37,452 nucleotides of DNA from Sulfurimonas sp. (GCA_011391635.1 JAABQD010000004.1:1-37452), one strand, 5' to 3'; shown: positions 23,960 through 34,185, numbered from the stretch's first letter. The notes: generated by a model from the letters alone, not told the origin. Made by a program: numbers and translations.

Positions 23960-24847
23960 ATGTTTGGATTTATAAAAAAGTCTCTCACCAAGACTGTTGA
24001 TGCTCTCAAAACAGTCGTCCCTAAAAAGAAAATTTCGTTTACTAAAGAGGAGATAGAAGAGATTCTCCTCGAAGCAGATGTTTCCTATGATTTAGTGGAA
24101 ATAATCCTCAATGAAATATATCAAGAGAAAGTAACGCGAGAAATTTTACGCTCAAAACTTTTGGCAACTCTTGCATACACATCTTACAAAGAGCCTGAAT
24201 TTGTTGCTCCATTTATCGAACTTATTGTGGGTGTCAATGGAGCAGGAAAAACAACAACAATCTCCAAACTCGCTCTCAAATATAAAAATGAAGGTAAAAA
24301 GGTAATGCTTGGTGCTGGAGATACTTTTCGTGCTGCAGCGATTGAACAACTTACACTTTGGGCAAATAAACTGAACATTCCTATAGTCTCTTCCAAACAA
24401 GGGCATGATAGTTCCGCTGTTGCTTATGATACAATCGATTCAGCCAAATCAAAAGGGTTTGATAATGTCATCATAGACACAGCAGGACGATTACACACAC
24501 AAACCAACCTTGCAAACGAACTCAAAAAAATCAAAAGAATTTGTGAAAAAGCACATAGTGGTGCACCACATAGAACAGTTCTTATAATAGATGGAACACA
24601 GGGCAATTCTGCTATCTCTCAAGCCAAAGCTTTTAACGAAATGATAGGAATTGATGGAATTATCATCACAAAACTCGATGGAACACCCAAAGGTGGAAGT
24701 ATCTTTAGTATTGCCTATGCCCTTGGTGTGCCAATACTTTTTGTAGGGACAGGAGAACAACCTGAAAATTTAACTCCTTTTGATAAGTATGAATTTGTAG
24801 ATGGCTTACTTGATGCCATCTTTATACATGAAGTAGAAAATAGTTAA
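23960..24847 (+). CDS. ftsY: Signal recognition particle receptor
   Basis: 295 residues: a short N-terminus and the N and G domains, without the long acidic region of E. coli FtsY, as is usual in this phylum. GTPase motifs are [14 protein letters not shown] (G1), [11 protein letters not shown] (G2), [12 protein letters not shown] (G3) and ITKLDGT (G4). Docks ribosome-SRP complexes at the membrane. A GGDEF/EAL gene follows after 15 bases. Confidence 0.97.
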   Translation: MFGFIKKSLTKTVDALKTVVPKKKISFTKEEIEEILLEADVSYDLVEIILNEIYQEKVTREILRSKLLATLAYTSYKEPEFVAPFIELIVGVNGAGKTTTISKLALKYKNEGKKVMLGAGDTFRAAAIEQLTLWANKLNIPIVSSKQGHDSSAVAYDTIDSAKSKGFDNVIIDTAGRLHTQTNLANELKKIKRICEKAHSGAPHRTVLIIDGTQGNSAISQAKAFNEMIGIDGIIITKLDGTPKGGSIFSIAYALGVPILFVGTGEQPENLTPFDKYEFVDGLLDAIFIHEVENS

Positions 24848-24862
24848 AAATCAAGGTAAAGT

Positions 24863-26845
24863 ATGAATAATCAAATTTCAAATCGCCAATTAGTAATAAA
24901 AATCACACTTTCTATTTTACTAGGAAGTATCTTTTTTGGTGTTATTTTCAGTATCTATCTCAAAGATATTGCACTCAATACACTTGCACAACAAGATGCC
25001 AAAAAAACAAGTGAATTAATCTTTGAAGTCATGAAAACAAAGATGCAAGAGGGATGGGGAAAAGAAGATTTAATCAAAATTATGCAACGCCTCAACAGCG
25101 TCAAAGATGGTTTAGATATTAAAGCATATAGGTCTCAACAAGTGACAGAACTCTTTGGTGAAGATTCAATATCCACTGAAGCACTCAAATCTAATCCAAA
25201 GATTCAAGAAGCAATGAATGGACAAGAGACACTCGTCGTTGGCTCAGATGATTCTGTTCGTTTTTATTATCCGATGAAAGTCAAAGAAGAGTGTATTACA
25301 TGCCACTATAATACAAAGGTTGGTGATGTTAATGGAGTTTTAGACATCTATTTTCCTGCAAGTGAAATAAGTATTCCTCTTTATAAAATGATAGGATATT
25401 TCATTCTCTTTTTGATATTTTTCTTGATTCTTGTCTTTATTATCTTCTATTTTATTCTTAATAATAAGATTGTAACACCACTCGTCAATTTCACATCTCA
25501 AATAAAAAATATTATAGAAGAAAATAACATAGATAAAAGAATTATAGTAAAAACACAAATCAAAGAGATAGGAGAACTAGGCTATGAGTTTAACAATCTT
25601 CTAAACAAAATCAAATACTATTATGAACAATTAATCTCCCAATTTTACAATGATTCACTCACTTCTCTTCCAAATATGTTGGCTCTAAAACGAGACATTG
25701 AAAAAATAAAAGTTCCTACACTTATCCTCTTTAATATTAACCAGTTTAGAAATATTAATAATTTTTATGGCTATGAAGCTGGAGATTCTATTTTGGTCGA
25801 ATTTTCTAAATTATTACATGATTCAAACACAACAAATGAACAATTTTATCGTTTAAGCGGAGATCAATTTGGTTGGTTAAAAACTGAGATGGTTGATCTC
25901 TATGAACTCCTAGAGTTGATAGAAGATTTACAATCCCATGCTTTTGTATATAAAGAGAGTGAAATCTATTTAAGCTTTTCTTGTGGCATAGCACAATCAA
26001 AAGAGAGAATAATCGAAAATGCTATTTCCTCCCTCTATCGAGCAAAAAAAAGCTCAAAACCTTTTGAAGTGTATGATGACTCTATGCAGGAAAATAGTAA
26101 AATTGAGCATAATATATTGTGGACACAAAAATTAAAAAATGCTTTGAATGAAAATCGAATCATTATCTATTTCCAACCTATTTTAGATGTAAACTTAGAA
26201 AAAGCAAATAAATTTGAAACTTTGGTACGACTCAAAGATACAGATGGAACAATTTACGCTCCACATAATTTTATGGAAGTTGCAAAACTCTCACGATTAT
26301 ACTTGCGTCTAACCCGTACTATCATCAAACAAGCGTTTGAATATTTTCACGATAAGCCGTATGAATTCTCTGTTAATATCTCTATGGATGACATAGTGGA
26401 TGTATCCACAAGAAACTATATAATAGACCTCCTCAAAAAATTTCCAGAACCCCAAAGAGTTGTATTTGAAATTTTAGAAACGGAAGAGATAACAGAATTA
26501 GACTTAATTAATAGTTTTGTTCAAGAAGTCAAAAAACTTGGAGCTAAATTAGCAATTGATGATTTTGGAAGTGGATACTCAAATTATGATTACATCATTA
26601 AACTCAATGTTGATTTCTTAAAAATAGACAGTTCACTAATAATGAATATTGATAAAGATGCGAAGATTGCCATCGTAGTAGATTCAATAATCAAATCTGC
26701 AAAACAACTTGGACTTAAAACTATTGCAGAATATGTTCACTCTCAAGAAGTATTAGAGAAAGTAAAAGAGTTAGGGGTTGATTTCATTCAAGGATATCAT
26801 ATAGATAAGCCTCTTCCATGCATTAGTCTGCATATAGAGAAATAA
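24863..26845 (+). CDS. Membrane GGDEF-EAL protein with periplasmic haem-c DUF3365 sensor
   Basis: 660 residues. A first membrane helix at about 12-32, then a periplasmic DUF3365 domain with a single haem-c site CITCH (C144, C147, H148), a second helix at about 170-197, a HAMP-like stretch, then GGDEF and EAL domains. The GGDEF motif is SGDQF (332-336), so diguanylate cyclase activity is unlikely. In the EAL domain the motif is ETL (452-454), but the acidic core IDDFGSGYSNYDY, KIDSS and IAEYVHS are retained, so phosphodiesterase or binding is possible. Read as a redox- or gas-controlled c-di-GMP switch. Confidence 0.9.
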   Translation: MNNQISNRQLVIKITLSILLGSIFFGVIFSIYLKDIALNTLAQQDAKKTSELIFEVMKTKMQEGWGKEDLIKIMQRLNSVKDGLDIKAYRSQQVTELFGEDSISTEALKSNPKIQEAMNGQETLVVGSDDSVRFYYPMKVKEECITCHYNTKVGDVNGVLDIYFPASEISIPLYKMIGYFILFLIFFLILVFIIFYFILNNKIVTPLVNFTSQIKNIIEENNIDKRIIVKTQIKEIGELGYEFNNLLNKIKYYYEQLISQFYNDSLTSLPNMLALKRDIEKIKVPTLILFNINQFRNINNFYGYEAGDSILVEFSKLLHDSNTTNEQFYRLSGDQFGWLKTEMVDLYELLELIEDLQSHAFVYKESEIYLSFSCGIAQSKERIIENAISSLYRAKKSSKPFEVYDDSMQENSKIEHNILWTQKLKNALNENRIIIYFQPILDVNLEKANKFETLVRLKDTDGTIYAPHNFMEVAKLSRLYLRLTRTIIKQAFEYFHDKPYEFSVNISMDDIVDVSTRNYIIDLLKKFPEPQRVVFEILETEEITELDLINSFVQEVKKLGAKLAIDDFGSGYSNYDYIIKLNVDFLKIDSSLIMNIDKDAKIAIVVDSIIKSAKQLGLKTIAEYVHSQEVLEKVKELGVDFIQGYHIDKPLPCISLHIEK

Positions 26846-26884
26846 CGAAATAATTTTTATTGCATATTGCAATATTTTTTATTT

Positions 26885-26893
26885 CCACATGCC
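26885..26893 (-). repeat. GGCATGTGG word (between GGDEF-EAL gene and radA)
   Basis: Exact 9-mer with TT before and AAA after, unpaired, in the 90-base gap upstream of radA. Confidence 0.8.
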
Positions 26894-26935
26894 AAAGAGT
26901 GTACAATTGCCTCAAATTTAACAAGTAGGTAAACA

Positions 26936-28282
26936 ATGGCTAAAAAAACAATACTTTTTGAATGTCAACATTGTGGTTTTAGCACTCCTAAATGGATGGG
27001 AAAATGCACTAACTGTGGGACGTGGGATTCATTTATCGAGTTAAACCAACATCAGCAAGATGTAATTAAGAATACGAAATCCGCATCATCTGCAAGTCAA
27101 AAAGCAATCAGCATCAATGACATACAAGAAAATGAAGTTTATAGATACTCTTCACTCGATAAAGAACTCGATGGTGTTCTCGGTGGTGGCGTAGTACCTG
27201 GTTCTCTTACACTCATCGGCGGAAGCCCTGGAGTTGGCAAATCAACTCTCCTTCTCAAAGTAGGCTCAAACATAGCATCCCTTGGAAAAAATGTCCTCTA
27301 TGTCACAGGGGAAGAGTCTGCTGGACAGATAAAACTTCGCTCAAACCGACTGGATGCAAACAGAGATTCTCTCTATCTTTTAAGTGAAATACGACTTGAG
27401 CAGGTCTTGATTGAATTGGAACATCGTACATACGAATTTATTATTATTGATTCTATCCAAACTATGTATTCTGAGAGTATCTCTTCTGCACCTGGTTCTG
27501 TAACACAAGTACGACAAATTACTTTTGATCTCATGAGAATTGCTAAGGAAAAAGATATTGCAATCTTTATTATTGGGCATATAACCAAAGAGGGTTCTAT
27601 TGCAGGTCCTAGAGTTCTCGAACATATGGTCGATACCGTACTCTACTTTGAAGGTGACTCTTCTCAAGAACTGAGAATTTTAAGAGGTTTCAAAAACCGT
27701 TTTGGAGCAACAAGTGAAATCGGTGTTTTTGAAATGCGAAGTGATGGTCTCGTTTCTGCGACAGATGTCGCATCACGGTTCTTTAGCCGTAATTCTGAAC
27801 AATCTGGTTCAGCTTTGACTGTCGTCATGGAAGGTTCTCGTCCAATTATTTTAGAAGTACAGGCTCTTGTTTCAGAATCACATACTTCTAATTCTAAAAG
27901 GCAAGCAACAGGTTTTGATACCAATCGACTTAATATGCTTTTAGCACTTTTAGAGAGAAAACTAGAAATTCCTCTCTCAGGTTATGATGTTTTTATCAAT
28001 ATCACAGGAGGCATCAAAATAACAGAGACTGCGGCAGATTTGGCAATACTTGCAGCAATTATAAGCAGTTTTAGAGACCGTGCCATTTCTAAAGAAACTG
28101 TTTTTATCGGAGAGGTTTCTCTGGTTGGAGATGTGCGAGAAGTATATGGAATGGATGTGAGACTTAAAGAAGCGATGATGCAAAATATCTCCAAAGCACT
28201 TATAGCGAAGAAACCTTTAGAAAAAACAAAAATGAAAGTTTTTATCGTTGATGAAGTGACAAAACTCTTAGAATGGTATTGA
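26936..28282 (+). CDS. radA: DNA repair protein RadA
   Basis: 448 residues. An N-terminal C4 zinc finger (C10, C13, C24, C27), a RecA-like ATPase with GGSPGVGKSTLL, the KNRFG motif (FKNRFGATSEIG) and a C-terminal Lon-protease-like domain. RadA drives branch migration in recombinational repair, and in naturally transformable species it extends the D-loop of incoming DNA. That is of interest given the uptake-like words in this window, although RadA is universal and not evidence of competence. Confidence 0.96.
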   Translation: MAKKTILFECQHCGFSTPKWMGKCTNCGTWDSFIELNQHQQDVIKNTKSASSASQKAISINDIQENEVYRYSSLDKELDGVLGGGVVPGSLTLIGGSPGVGKSTLLLKVGSNIASLGKNVLYVTGEESAGQIKLRSNRLDANRDSLYLLSEIRLEQVLIELEHRTYEFIIIDSIQTMYSESISSAPGSVTQVRQITFDLMRIAKEKDIAIFIIGHITKEGSIAGPRVLEHMVDTVLYFEGDSSQELRILRGFKNRFGATSEIGVFEMRSDGLVSATDVASRFFSRNSEQSGSALTVVMEGSRPIILEVQALVSESHTSNSKRQATGFDTNRLNMLLALLERKLEIPLSGYDVFINITGGIKITETAADLAILAAIISSFRDRAISKETVFIGEVSLVGDVREVYGMDVRLKEAMMQNISKALIAKKPLEKTKMKVFIVDEVTKLLEWY

Positions 28283-28352
28283 CTTAAGCACTAATCAAAA
28301 CAGTTTTGTTTATAATAAGAAGATTTAACTAAAATATTTTTAAAGGTTCTAC

Positions 28353-28613
28353 ATGATTGATGCTCAATTTAGAAGTGAAGAGAGATATGCAAAACTTTCT
28401 ATTGCATATGAGGGCAAAGAAGAAGGCCAGTTTGTTTGCTCTACCGTAGATGCAGTCATTGCAAAGTACGAAATACAGCCTGAAACATACTCTTGTAATA
28501 TTTCAGACTCTAAAGATGTTCTGGTAATTGAATATCATGAAGATATGGATAGAGAAGCAGGTGCAATATTTGAAGAGATACTAAAGGCTTTAGGCATCAA
28601 AGAGTGCAATTAA
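28353..28613 (+). CDS. Small conserved protein of unknown function
   Basis: 86 residues, acidic, with an alternating strand-helix look (AKLSIAYEGKEEGQF and EYHEDMDREAGAIFEEILKAL). An AAAGG site precedes the ATG. No family recognised. It lies between radA and carbonic anhydrase and is probably a real gene, as the spacing and ribosome-binding site are good. Confidence 0.65.
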   Translation: MIDAQFRSEERYAKLSIAYEGKEEGQFVCSTVDAVIAKYEIQPETYSCNISDSKDVLVIEYHEDMDREAGAIFEEILKALGIKECN

Positions 28614-28636
28614 TTTTTATATCGATTGGAATATAA

Positions 28637-29296
28637 ATGATAAATTTAGAACAATACGCTCAAGGCAATGAGTTATTTAGAGCGTACTTCAAAAAAAATA
28701 AAGAGTCATTGCTCAAATTAGTCAAAACTGGTCAAGCTCCCAAAGCTTTATTTATTGGTTGTTCTGATTCGAGAGTTATTCCTGACTTGATGGTACAATC
28801 CAATCCAGGGGATTTGTTCGTCATTAGAAATGTAGGCAATTTTGTGCCTCCATATAAGCCTGACGAAGATTTTCATGCTACAGCATCTGGGATAGAGTAT
28901 GCAGTCAGCGTTTTAAATGTTCAAGAGATTATCATCTGTGGACACTCCCATTGCGGAGCTTGTCTACATCTATATGAGAAGATTGAAGACCCATCCTTAG
29001 TTCATACAAAAAAATGGCTTGAACTTGGGGAAAGTGCAAAAACTTCAGCTATTTTAAGTCTTGGAGTCAATGCACCTCGCGAAGAGCTTTTGAGACTGAC
29101 AGAAAAGTTATCTATAATAAAACAAATTGAAAATATATTGACTTATCCAAATGTAAAAAAACGATTTGAGGATGAAAATTTAAATATTCATGGATGGTAT
29201 TACGATATAGAAACAGGCAATATAGATTATTATAATGCTGACACTTATGAGTTTTTGCCACTTCGTGATTTACTTGAGAATAGTACCTCAGTATAA
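28637..29296 (+). CDS. Beta-class carbonic anhydrase
   Basis: 219 residues. Interconverts CO2 and bicarbonate. Zinc ligands C42, H103 and C106 lie in GCSDSRV and GHSHCGAC, and D44/R46 form the catalytic dyad. In autotrophic Campylobacterota this enzyme supplies bicarbonate or CO2 to the reverse TCA cycle; here that is inference. Confidence 0.95.
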   Translation: MINLEQYAQGNELFRAYFKKNKESLLKLVKTGQAPKALFIGCSDSRVIPDLMVQSNPGDLFVIRNVGNFVPPYKPDEDFHATASGIEYAVSVLNVQEIIICGHSHCGACLHLYEKIEDPSLVHTKKWLELGESAKTSAILSLGVNAPREELLRLTEKLSIIKQIENILTYPNVKKRFEDENLNIHGWYYDIETGNIDYYNADTYEFLPLRDLLENSTSV

Positions 29297-29350
29297 TATT
29301 TTCAAATTTTGATATACTAATAAAATTTAAATTACTTAAAAAGGTGAAAC

Positions 29351-29929
29351 ATGTCTAATAAAGAAAAAACTGAACATGAAGAAGTTGTAACAGAAAAAAA
29401 GCCTAACAATATGCTTATGATAATTATTATTGTTGTACTTGTACTCCTCATTGCAATTGGTGGTATTGTAGCTGTCCTTTTAATGGGTGGAGGAGAAAAA
29501 GATGCTGCTCATGCTGAAGGAGCACAACCACAAGCACATGAAAAACCTGCTGAAAAACCAGCAGAAAAAGCTCATAAGGCACCGACTGCAGGCGAGGAAG
29601 GAGATGATTCAAGACACCTGAGTGAAATTGGTGTTTTATTCCCATTAGAGACTTTTACTGTCAATCTCAAAAGTGATGATGGTCGTCGCTATCTGAAAGT
29701 TACCATGTCACTAGAATTAGAAGGAAAAGAGCTCAGCAAAGAAATAGAGAAAACAGTTGCTGTGTTAAGAGACATGATTATAAGAGTTTTAACATCGAAA
29801 ACTTTAGAAGAGATATCTTCTAAAAAAGGGAAACAAAAAGTTTCTGAGCAAATTATGGAAGTACTCAATGCTAGAATAAAAGATGGTCAAATCAAAGGTA
29901 TCTACTTTACAGAGTTCGTTATCCAATAA
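29351..29929 (+). CDS. fliL: Flagellar basal-body protein FliL
   Basis: 192 residues. A cytoplasmic N-terminus, one membrane helix (about residues 20-47), a low-complexity linker of A, E, K and P (52-80), then the periplasmic FliL domain ([38 protein letters not shown]). FliL surrounds the stator. The stop codon overlaps the acpS start by one base. Shows that the organism is flagellated or descended from one. Confidence 0.93.
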   Translation: MSNKEKTEHEEVVTEKKPNNMLMIIIIVVLVLLIAIGGIVAVLLMGGGEKDAAHAEGAQPQAHEKPAEKPAEKAHKAPTAGEEGDDSRHLSEIGVLFPLETFTVNLKSDDGRRYLKVTMSLELEGKELSKEIEKTVAVLRDMIIRVLTSKTLEEISSKKGKQKVSEQIMEVLNARIKDGQIKGIYFTEFVIQ

Positions 29930-30300
29930 TGATTGGAATTGATCTTATAAAGATTCCTCGCATGAATCGCCTCATAGAGCGATTTGGCGATAAAGCACTC
30001 CAAAAATTTCTCTCAACTGACGAAATAGCACTTATTAAAAACAACAAAACTGCAGCTGGATTTTGGGCAACAAAAGAGGCTTTTTCCAAAGCTTTAGGTG
30101 TTGGAATAGGAAGTGAATGTGCTTTTCATGATATAAGCATATATAAAACATCCAAAGGTGCTCCGAAGCTAAAACTTTCTCCAGAACTCCTCAAAAAATT
30201 TCCTATCGAAGATGTCAGCTTATCTATAACTCACGATGGCGATTATGCAATCGCTGTTGTTGCGATACAATTTTCAACCACCACCAACAAAATCAAGTAA
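29929..30300 (+). CDS. acpS: Holo-[acyl-carrier-protein] synthase
   Basis: 123 residues. Transfers 4'-phosphopantetheine from CoA to ACP. Metal-binding and CoA motifs are [11 protein letters not shown] and [18 protein letters not shown]. Its last 27 bases overlap the end of thiS on the other strand. Confidence 0.94.
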   Translation: MIGIDLIKIPRMNRLIERFGDKALQKFLSTDEIALIKNNKTAAGFWATKEAFSKALGVGIGSECAFHDISIYKTSKGAPKLKLSPELLKKFPIEDVSLSITHDGDYAIAVVAIQFSTTTNKIK

Positions 30301-30474
30301 CTCTAATATATCACCATCTTTTAAAATATAACTGTTCCAACTATCTTGCTTAACAATATTCATATTCACAGCAGCAGCCATTACTTTTGCATCCAAAGAT
30401 AACTCTTTGAGCAAATCCATTAATGTAACATTTTGCTTGCACTCTCTCATTTGACCATTTACAACTATATTCAT
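30274..30474 (-). CDS. thiS: Sulfur carrier protein ThiS
   Basis: 66 residues, ubiquitin-like fold. The C-terminus is FVGGG; the di-glycine end is adenylated and thiocarboxylated to donate sulfur for the thiamine thiazole. One extra glycine compared with the usual GG end. The gene is translationally coupled to the ankyrin gene upstream (4-base overlap), and no other thiamine gene is present in the window. Confidence 0.85.
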   Translation of the reverse strand: MNIVVNGQMRECKQNVTLMDLLKELSLDAKVMAAAVNMNIVKQDSWNSYILKDGDILELLDFVGGG

Positions 30475-31013
30475 TTTTCTTCTTTTTCATATATTTTTAA
30501 TACATCTACAATAGATAAATTATGCTGAGCCACTGCAAAATCATATGCAGTAGCTCCCGTATTTGATTTTAACTGATAATCTGCTCCACTGTTAAGCAAA
30601 AATTCAACTACATTAGGGCTTCCACTGTAAGAAGCCTGATGCAGTGGTGTAATTCCATCATCATTTGCTAAATTTATATCAGCACCGCGAAGAACTAAAA
30701 ACTTCACCAACCCTATATTTTTTTTCATTGCGGCTAAAAGCAAAGGTGTATTCCCACGATTGTCAGCTGCATTTATATTTGCTCCACCCTCCAATAACAT
30801 AGTTGCCATTTTAAAATCTACTTTTTTTATAGCTATATGAAGAGGTGTTAAACCAGCCGCATTTTTTGCTTCTGTATTTGAGCCATGTTTTAATAAGCTC
30901 ATAACATCCACATATTTCTCATAATAGACAAAATTATGTAAATCAGCTCTTCCATCCACCATATCGGCATGTGGAAATAAATAAAGCACACATAAAATCA
31001 GCAGCTTATACAT
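30471..31013 (-). CDS. Exported ankyrin-repeat protein
   Basis: 180 residues. A signal-like N-terminus (MYKLLILCVLYLF) then four ankyrin repeats (AGLTPLHIAI, RGNTPLLLAAM, DGITPLHQASY, TGATAYDFAVA, each about 33 residues). Probably a periplasmic protein-binding module. The word at 30966 falls inside the signal-peptide region, encoding FPHADM. Confidence 0.85.
   Translation of the reverse strand: MYKLLILCVLYLFPHADMVDGRADLHNFVYYEKYVDVMSLLKHGSNTEAKNAAGLTPLHIAIKKVDFKMATMLLEGGANINAADNRGNTPLLLAAMKKNIGLVKFLVLRGADINLANDDGITPLHQASYSGSPNVVEFLLNSGADYQLKSNTGATAYDFAVAQHNLSIVDVLKIYEKEEK
30966..30974 (+). repeat. GGCATGTGG word (inside ankyrin gene)
   Basis: Exact 9-mer followed by AAATA. Confidence 0.8.
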
Positions 31014-31055
31014 TCAATCTGTTCTCTCTATAAAATATAGAAATAAGTTCACTTG

Positions 31056-31685
31056 CTATTGTATGCCTTCATCTGTTAATCTTCTGTATTTACTACAGCC
31101 ACTACTACTTCCCATATCACAAGCTTTGCCATAAAGTCTCTTTGCCTCAGTTTTGTTTTGCATAATACCTTTACCATTTCTATACATCTCTGCTAAATAG
31201 TAACACCCTTCAATTTGCCCTTTTTTACAAGTATAATCATAAAGAATAGCTGCCATTTCAGTATCTTTGACGGCTCCTCGCCCTCTATGGTATGAAACCC
31301 CTAAATTGTAACAAGCGTTAATATTCCCAGCATTACAAGACTTCGCATACAGTTGACTAGATTTGAGAAAATCTTGTTTGACACTTCCTTTTCCATACTC
31401 ATAAATAACACCTAAATTTGAACATGCTCTAGCATCTCCAGCATCACATGCACGAGAATAAAGCCCAGTTGCTTTTTGCTCATCATGCATCGTACCTTTT
31501 CCATTTTCATACATATATGCTAAGTTATAACACCCGTCCATATTGCCCTCTTGACATGCTTGATCCCATAGTGTAAGTGCTTCTTCATAATGATTATTTT
31601 TATATTGAGCATATCCATCCGCCACCAAATCAGCACACAACTGCACACTTAACATTAAAGACAAACCTAAAACTATTTTTTTCAT
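31056..31685 (-). CDS. Cysteine-rich Sel1-repeat protein (Hcp-like)
   Basis: 209 residues. A signal peptide is followed by five Sel1-like repeats of about 36 residues, each with a paired cysteine spacing (ACDAGDARACSNLG, SCNAGNINACYNLG, TCKKGQIEGCYYLA, ACDMGSSSGCSKY). This is the Helicobacter cysteine-rich protein type, secreted and disulfide-bonded. Binding partners are not known. Confidence 0.9.
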   Translation of the reverse strand: MKKIVLGLSLMLSVQLCADLVADGYAQYKNNHYEEALTLWDQACQEGNMDGCYNLAYMYENGKGTMHDEQKATGLYSRACDAGDARACSNLGVIYEYGKGSVKQDFLKSSQLYAKSCNAGNINACYNLGVSYHRGRGAVKDTEMAAILYDYTCKKGQIEGCYYLAEMYRNGKGIMQNKTEAKRLYGKACDMGSSSGCSKYRRLTDEGIQ

Positions 31686-31886
31686 TCTCTTCCCCTTTTT
31701 TTTGCTTAATCGCGTATTCTAACATTATAACAAAAAACTATACATAAGCACTTTTAGTTCTAAAATTTTTAAAATAAAGCAAAAAATATGATTATTTTTG
31801 AATCCTATTTGAGCCAATACAAAGAATATGACTTTTTTTTAAGTGATGCTTAAATAAAATATCTTATCTAATATAAATTGGCTTCA

Positions 31887-32198
31887 ATGAAAAATATTTT
31901 AATGGGTTTCTTCTTAAGTATGACATTTACTTCATTCGCACTATCGAATGAAAGTGAAGTAAATAAGAGAGCCAAAGAGTTCATAACTTCAAATTCAACT
32001 GTTCTAGCAAAAGAAATTGCTGTGGGTCATGGTGAATCCATTGATACATTGGCAGAGCTTTTGTCTATCCAAGATGTGAATGTATTAACTACATTTTTAC
32101 AAGCAAATTACAAAAATATAGATGCAGTTTTAAATGCAAATATCGTTGAAGAATTACATAATGTATCATCTATTGATATGCAAGTCACTCTGAATTAA
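31887..32198 (+). CDS. DUF3015-like exported protein
   Basis: 103 residues from the ATG at 31887. A signal peptide (MKNILMGFFLSMTFTSFA) is followed by ITSNSTVLAKEIAVGHGESIDTLAELL, which fits the DUF3015 pattern (NMxxLAxDIAxGxGEYLxxLAxLL). The start has no clear ribosome-binding site. It lies 58 bases upstream of the DUF4105 gene, in the same direction. Confidence 0.6.
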   Translation: MKNILMGFFLSMTFTSFALSNESEVNKRAKEFITSNSTVLAKEIAVGHGESIDTLAELLSIQDVNVLTTFLQANYKNIDAVLNANIVEELHNVSSIDMQVTLN

Positions 32199-32256
32199 AT
32201 AGGTTGTTTTATCACATTAGACCTTTTTTATCTTATTCCTCTAGGAAAATTACATT

Positions 32257-34083
32257 TTGCTTAAAATATTTTTGATTGCTGTTTTTGGCATAACTTTACT
32301 ACACGCCTCACTTACGGATTACAAAAGCCAAGCCGATATACTCCAACTATCACAAGAGAGATACTGGCATTTACTGCTTCACATGGTTAATGGCGAGAGT
32401 GAGATTGATGACCCGAAATTTTTTCTCGCACCAGATGGCAAAACAAATGCAAAAAGTGAGCTTGAAGCAACACTCAATGCTCTTTTAAATGAAACAAATT
32501 TTGATGATAACTCTACAGCATGTAAATTTCCAGCAAGAAAAGCATGGCTTAAAGAGAAACTTCAAATAGATGATTTTGCAGATGTAACTTGTAAAAAATA
32601 TGATGAAACTCTGCAAAAACTCAATCCAAAATCTGTAACACTCGTTTATCCATCTGCACATATTAATTCTATTACTTCTATGTTTGGGCATACGCTTCTT
32701 CGTATAAATTCTGGCTACAACTCTCGCCTTCTTTCTTACGCTGTTAATTATGCAGCCGAAATAGAATCCAAAAAAACAAATCTTTTCATGTCCGCAACAA
32801 AAGGTTTATCTGGTGGATTTGCTGGGAGTTATTCTCTTTTGCCATATTATGAAAAGTTAAAAGAGTATCGAGATGTAGAGCAAAGAGATGTATGGGAATA
32901 TGACCTCAATTTGAATGAAATGGAAGTTTTAACAATGTTTATGCATTATTGGGAACTTCAGAATACCAAATCAGATTACTATTTTTTTACCGAAAATTGC
33001 TCGTATAATATGCTATGGCTTCTAGAAATTGCAAGACCATCTATAGAGCTTAGAAAACATTTTAATTATGATGTTATCCCCCTTGAGACCGTACATGCAG
33101 CTCAGGAAGAGAATATTATAGAAAATATCAACTATAGAGCTTCAAGAAGAACGATTTTACTAAAATATGAAGAGTTACTGAGCGATTTATATATCCACAT
33201 GCCAAAAGATATCGTCGATTCTAAAATTGATTTAAATAAAATCGTAGAAGATGAAACAATCGTCATAGAGCAAAAAAGATATATTTTAGAAGCATCTATC
33301 GAACTTTTGGAGTACTCTTTTGCAAAAAATAGCATTACTGAGGAGAAATATCAATCACTTTTTGATGATTTGATACAAGCTCGAACGACTCTTGGAGCTG
33401 GAGAAAAGCTCATGATACCAACACCAAAAAATCCAATAGAAAGTCATAGAGCACTAAGAATTTCTACAGGAATTGGTTCTAGAGATAACGAATCTATCGG
33501 TTTTTTAGGTATTCGTCCTGCGTATCATGACTTAGAAGATAATCATTATGGTTTTCTAAGAGGTACTCAAATCGAATTTTTAAGTCTTCAACTTGCATAC
33601 ACCAAACAAAAGGTAAGTGTTGAAGAAGCAACCATTTTTTCCATTGCCTCACTCGCTCAAAGATCTGAATTTTTTGATAATTTCTCATGGAGAACAAAAG
33701 TTGGCTGGGACAAGGAGTATGATAGTACGCAACAAGCAAATTTTATCACTACAATAGGTGCTGGATATAGCTGGGGCAATGAGTTAGGCTTAGTCTATAT
33801 TATGGCAGACCCACTCTTCTACTCTAATGATAAAATTGTTACAGCAATTGGAAATAGCATAGGCTTAATTTTTGATACATACTCTTTTATGAATACAAAT
33901 TTGGAAGTAACAAAAAGATGGTATGACACAGGCGAAGAGCAATGGCTCACAAAAATATCACAAAATTTTAGAGTATCACAAAGCCTACAATTAAAATTAA
34001 AATATGACTACAATGAAAAATATTATTTAGAACAAAAAGAAAAAACAGAAACTTTTAAGGCGATGTTGCATTATTATTTTTAA
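32257..34083 (+). CDS. DUF4105 (Lnb-like N-terminal) exported protein
   Basis: 608 residues with a TTG start preceded by AGGAAAA. Signal peptide, then the DUF4105 domain: YPSAHINSITSMFGHTLLRIN, LSYAVNYAA, GGFAGSYSLLPYYEKLKEYRDVEQRDVWEYDL and YYFFTENCSYNMLWLLE (a catalytic-looking ENCSYN). The C-terminal 220 residues are beta-rich with many aromatic residues and end in F, like an outer-membrane barrel. Possibly a surface peptidase or hydrolase; untested. One word copy lies at 33195. Confidence 0.85.
   Translation: MLKIFLIAVFGITLLHASLTDYKSQADILQLSQERYWHLLLHMVNGESEIDDPKFFLAPDGKTNAKSELEATLNALLNETNFDDNSTACKFPARKAWLKEKLQIDDFADVTCKKYDETLQKLNPKSVTLVYPSAHINSITSMFGHTLLRINSGYNSRLLSYAVNYAAEIESKKTNLFMSATKGLSGGFAGSYSLLPYYEKLKEYRDVEQRDVWEYDLNLNEMEVLTMFMHYWELQNTKSDYYFFTENCSYNMLWLLEIARPSIELRKHFNYDVIPLETVHAAQEENIIENINYRASRRTILLKYEELLSDLYIHMPKDIVDSKIDLNKIVEDETIVIEQKRYILEASIELLEYSFAKNSITEEKYQSLFDDLIQARTTLGAGEKLMIPTPKNPIESHRALRISTGIGSRDNESIGFLGIRPAYHDLEDNHYGFLRGTQIEFLSLQLAYTKQKVSVEEATIFSIASLAQRSEFFDNFSWRTKVGWDKEYDSTQQANFITTIGAGYSWGNELGLVYIMADPLFYSNDKIVTAIGNSIGLIFDTYSFMNTNLEVTKRWYDTGEEQWLTKISQNFRVSQSLQLKLKYDYNEKYYLEQKEKTETFKAMLHYYF
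33195..33203 (-). repeat. GGCATGTGG word (inside DUF4105 gene)
   Basis: Exact 9-mer on the minus strand; encodes IHMP. Confidence 0.8.
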
Positions 34084-34185
34084 AAATTTTCGGTTTGTTT
34101 AATGAAATATGGCACAAAATGGCACACTTGATAAAAATCAAAAACTGAAAGAAGCTTAAAAGTTCGTTGTGTAGGGAGTTTAAAG

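Noticed and set aside
34109..34159. Short frame MAQNGTLDKNQKLKEA just downstream of the tRNA 3' end, considered as an integrase tail and attachment scar.
   Set aside because: Only 17 codons, upstream in-frame stop at 34103, no repeat of the tRNA 3' end seen nearby, and no recognised integrase motif.
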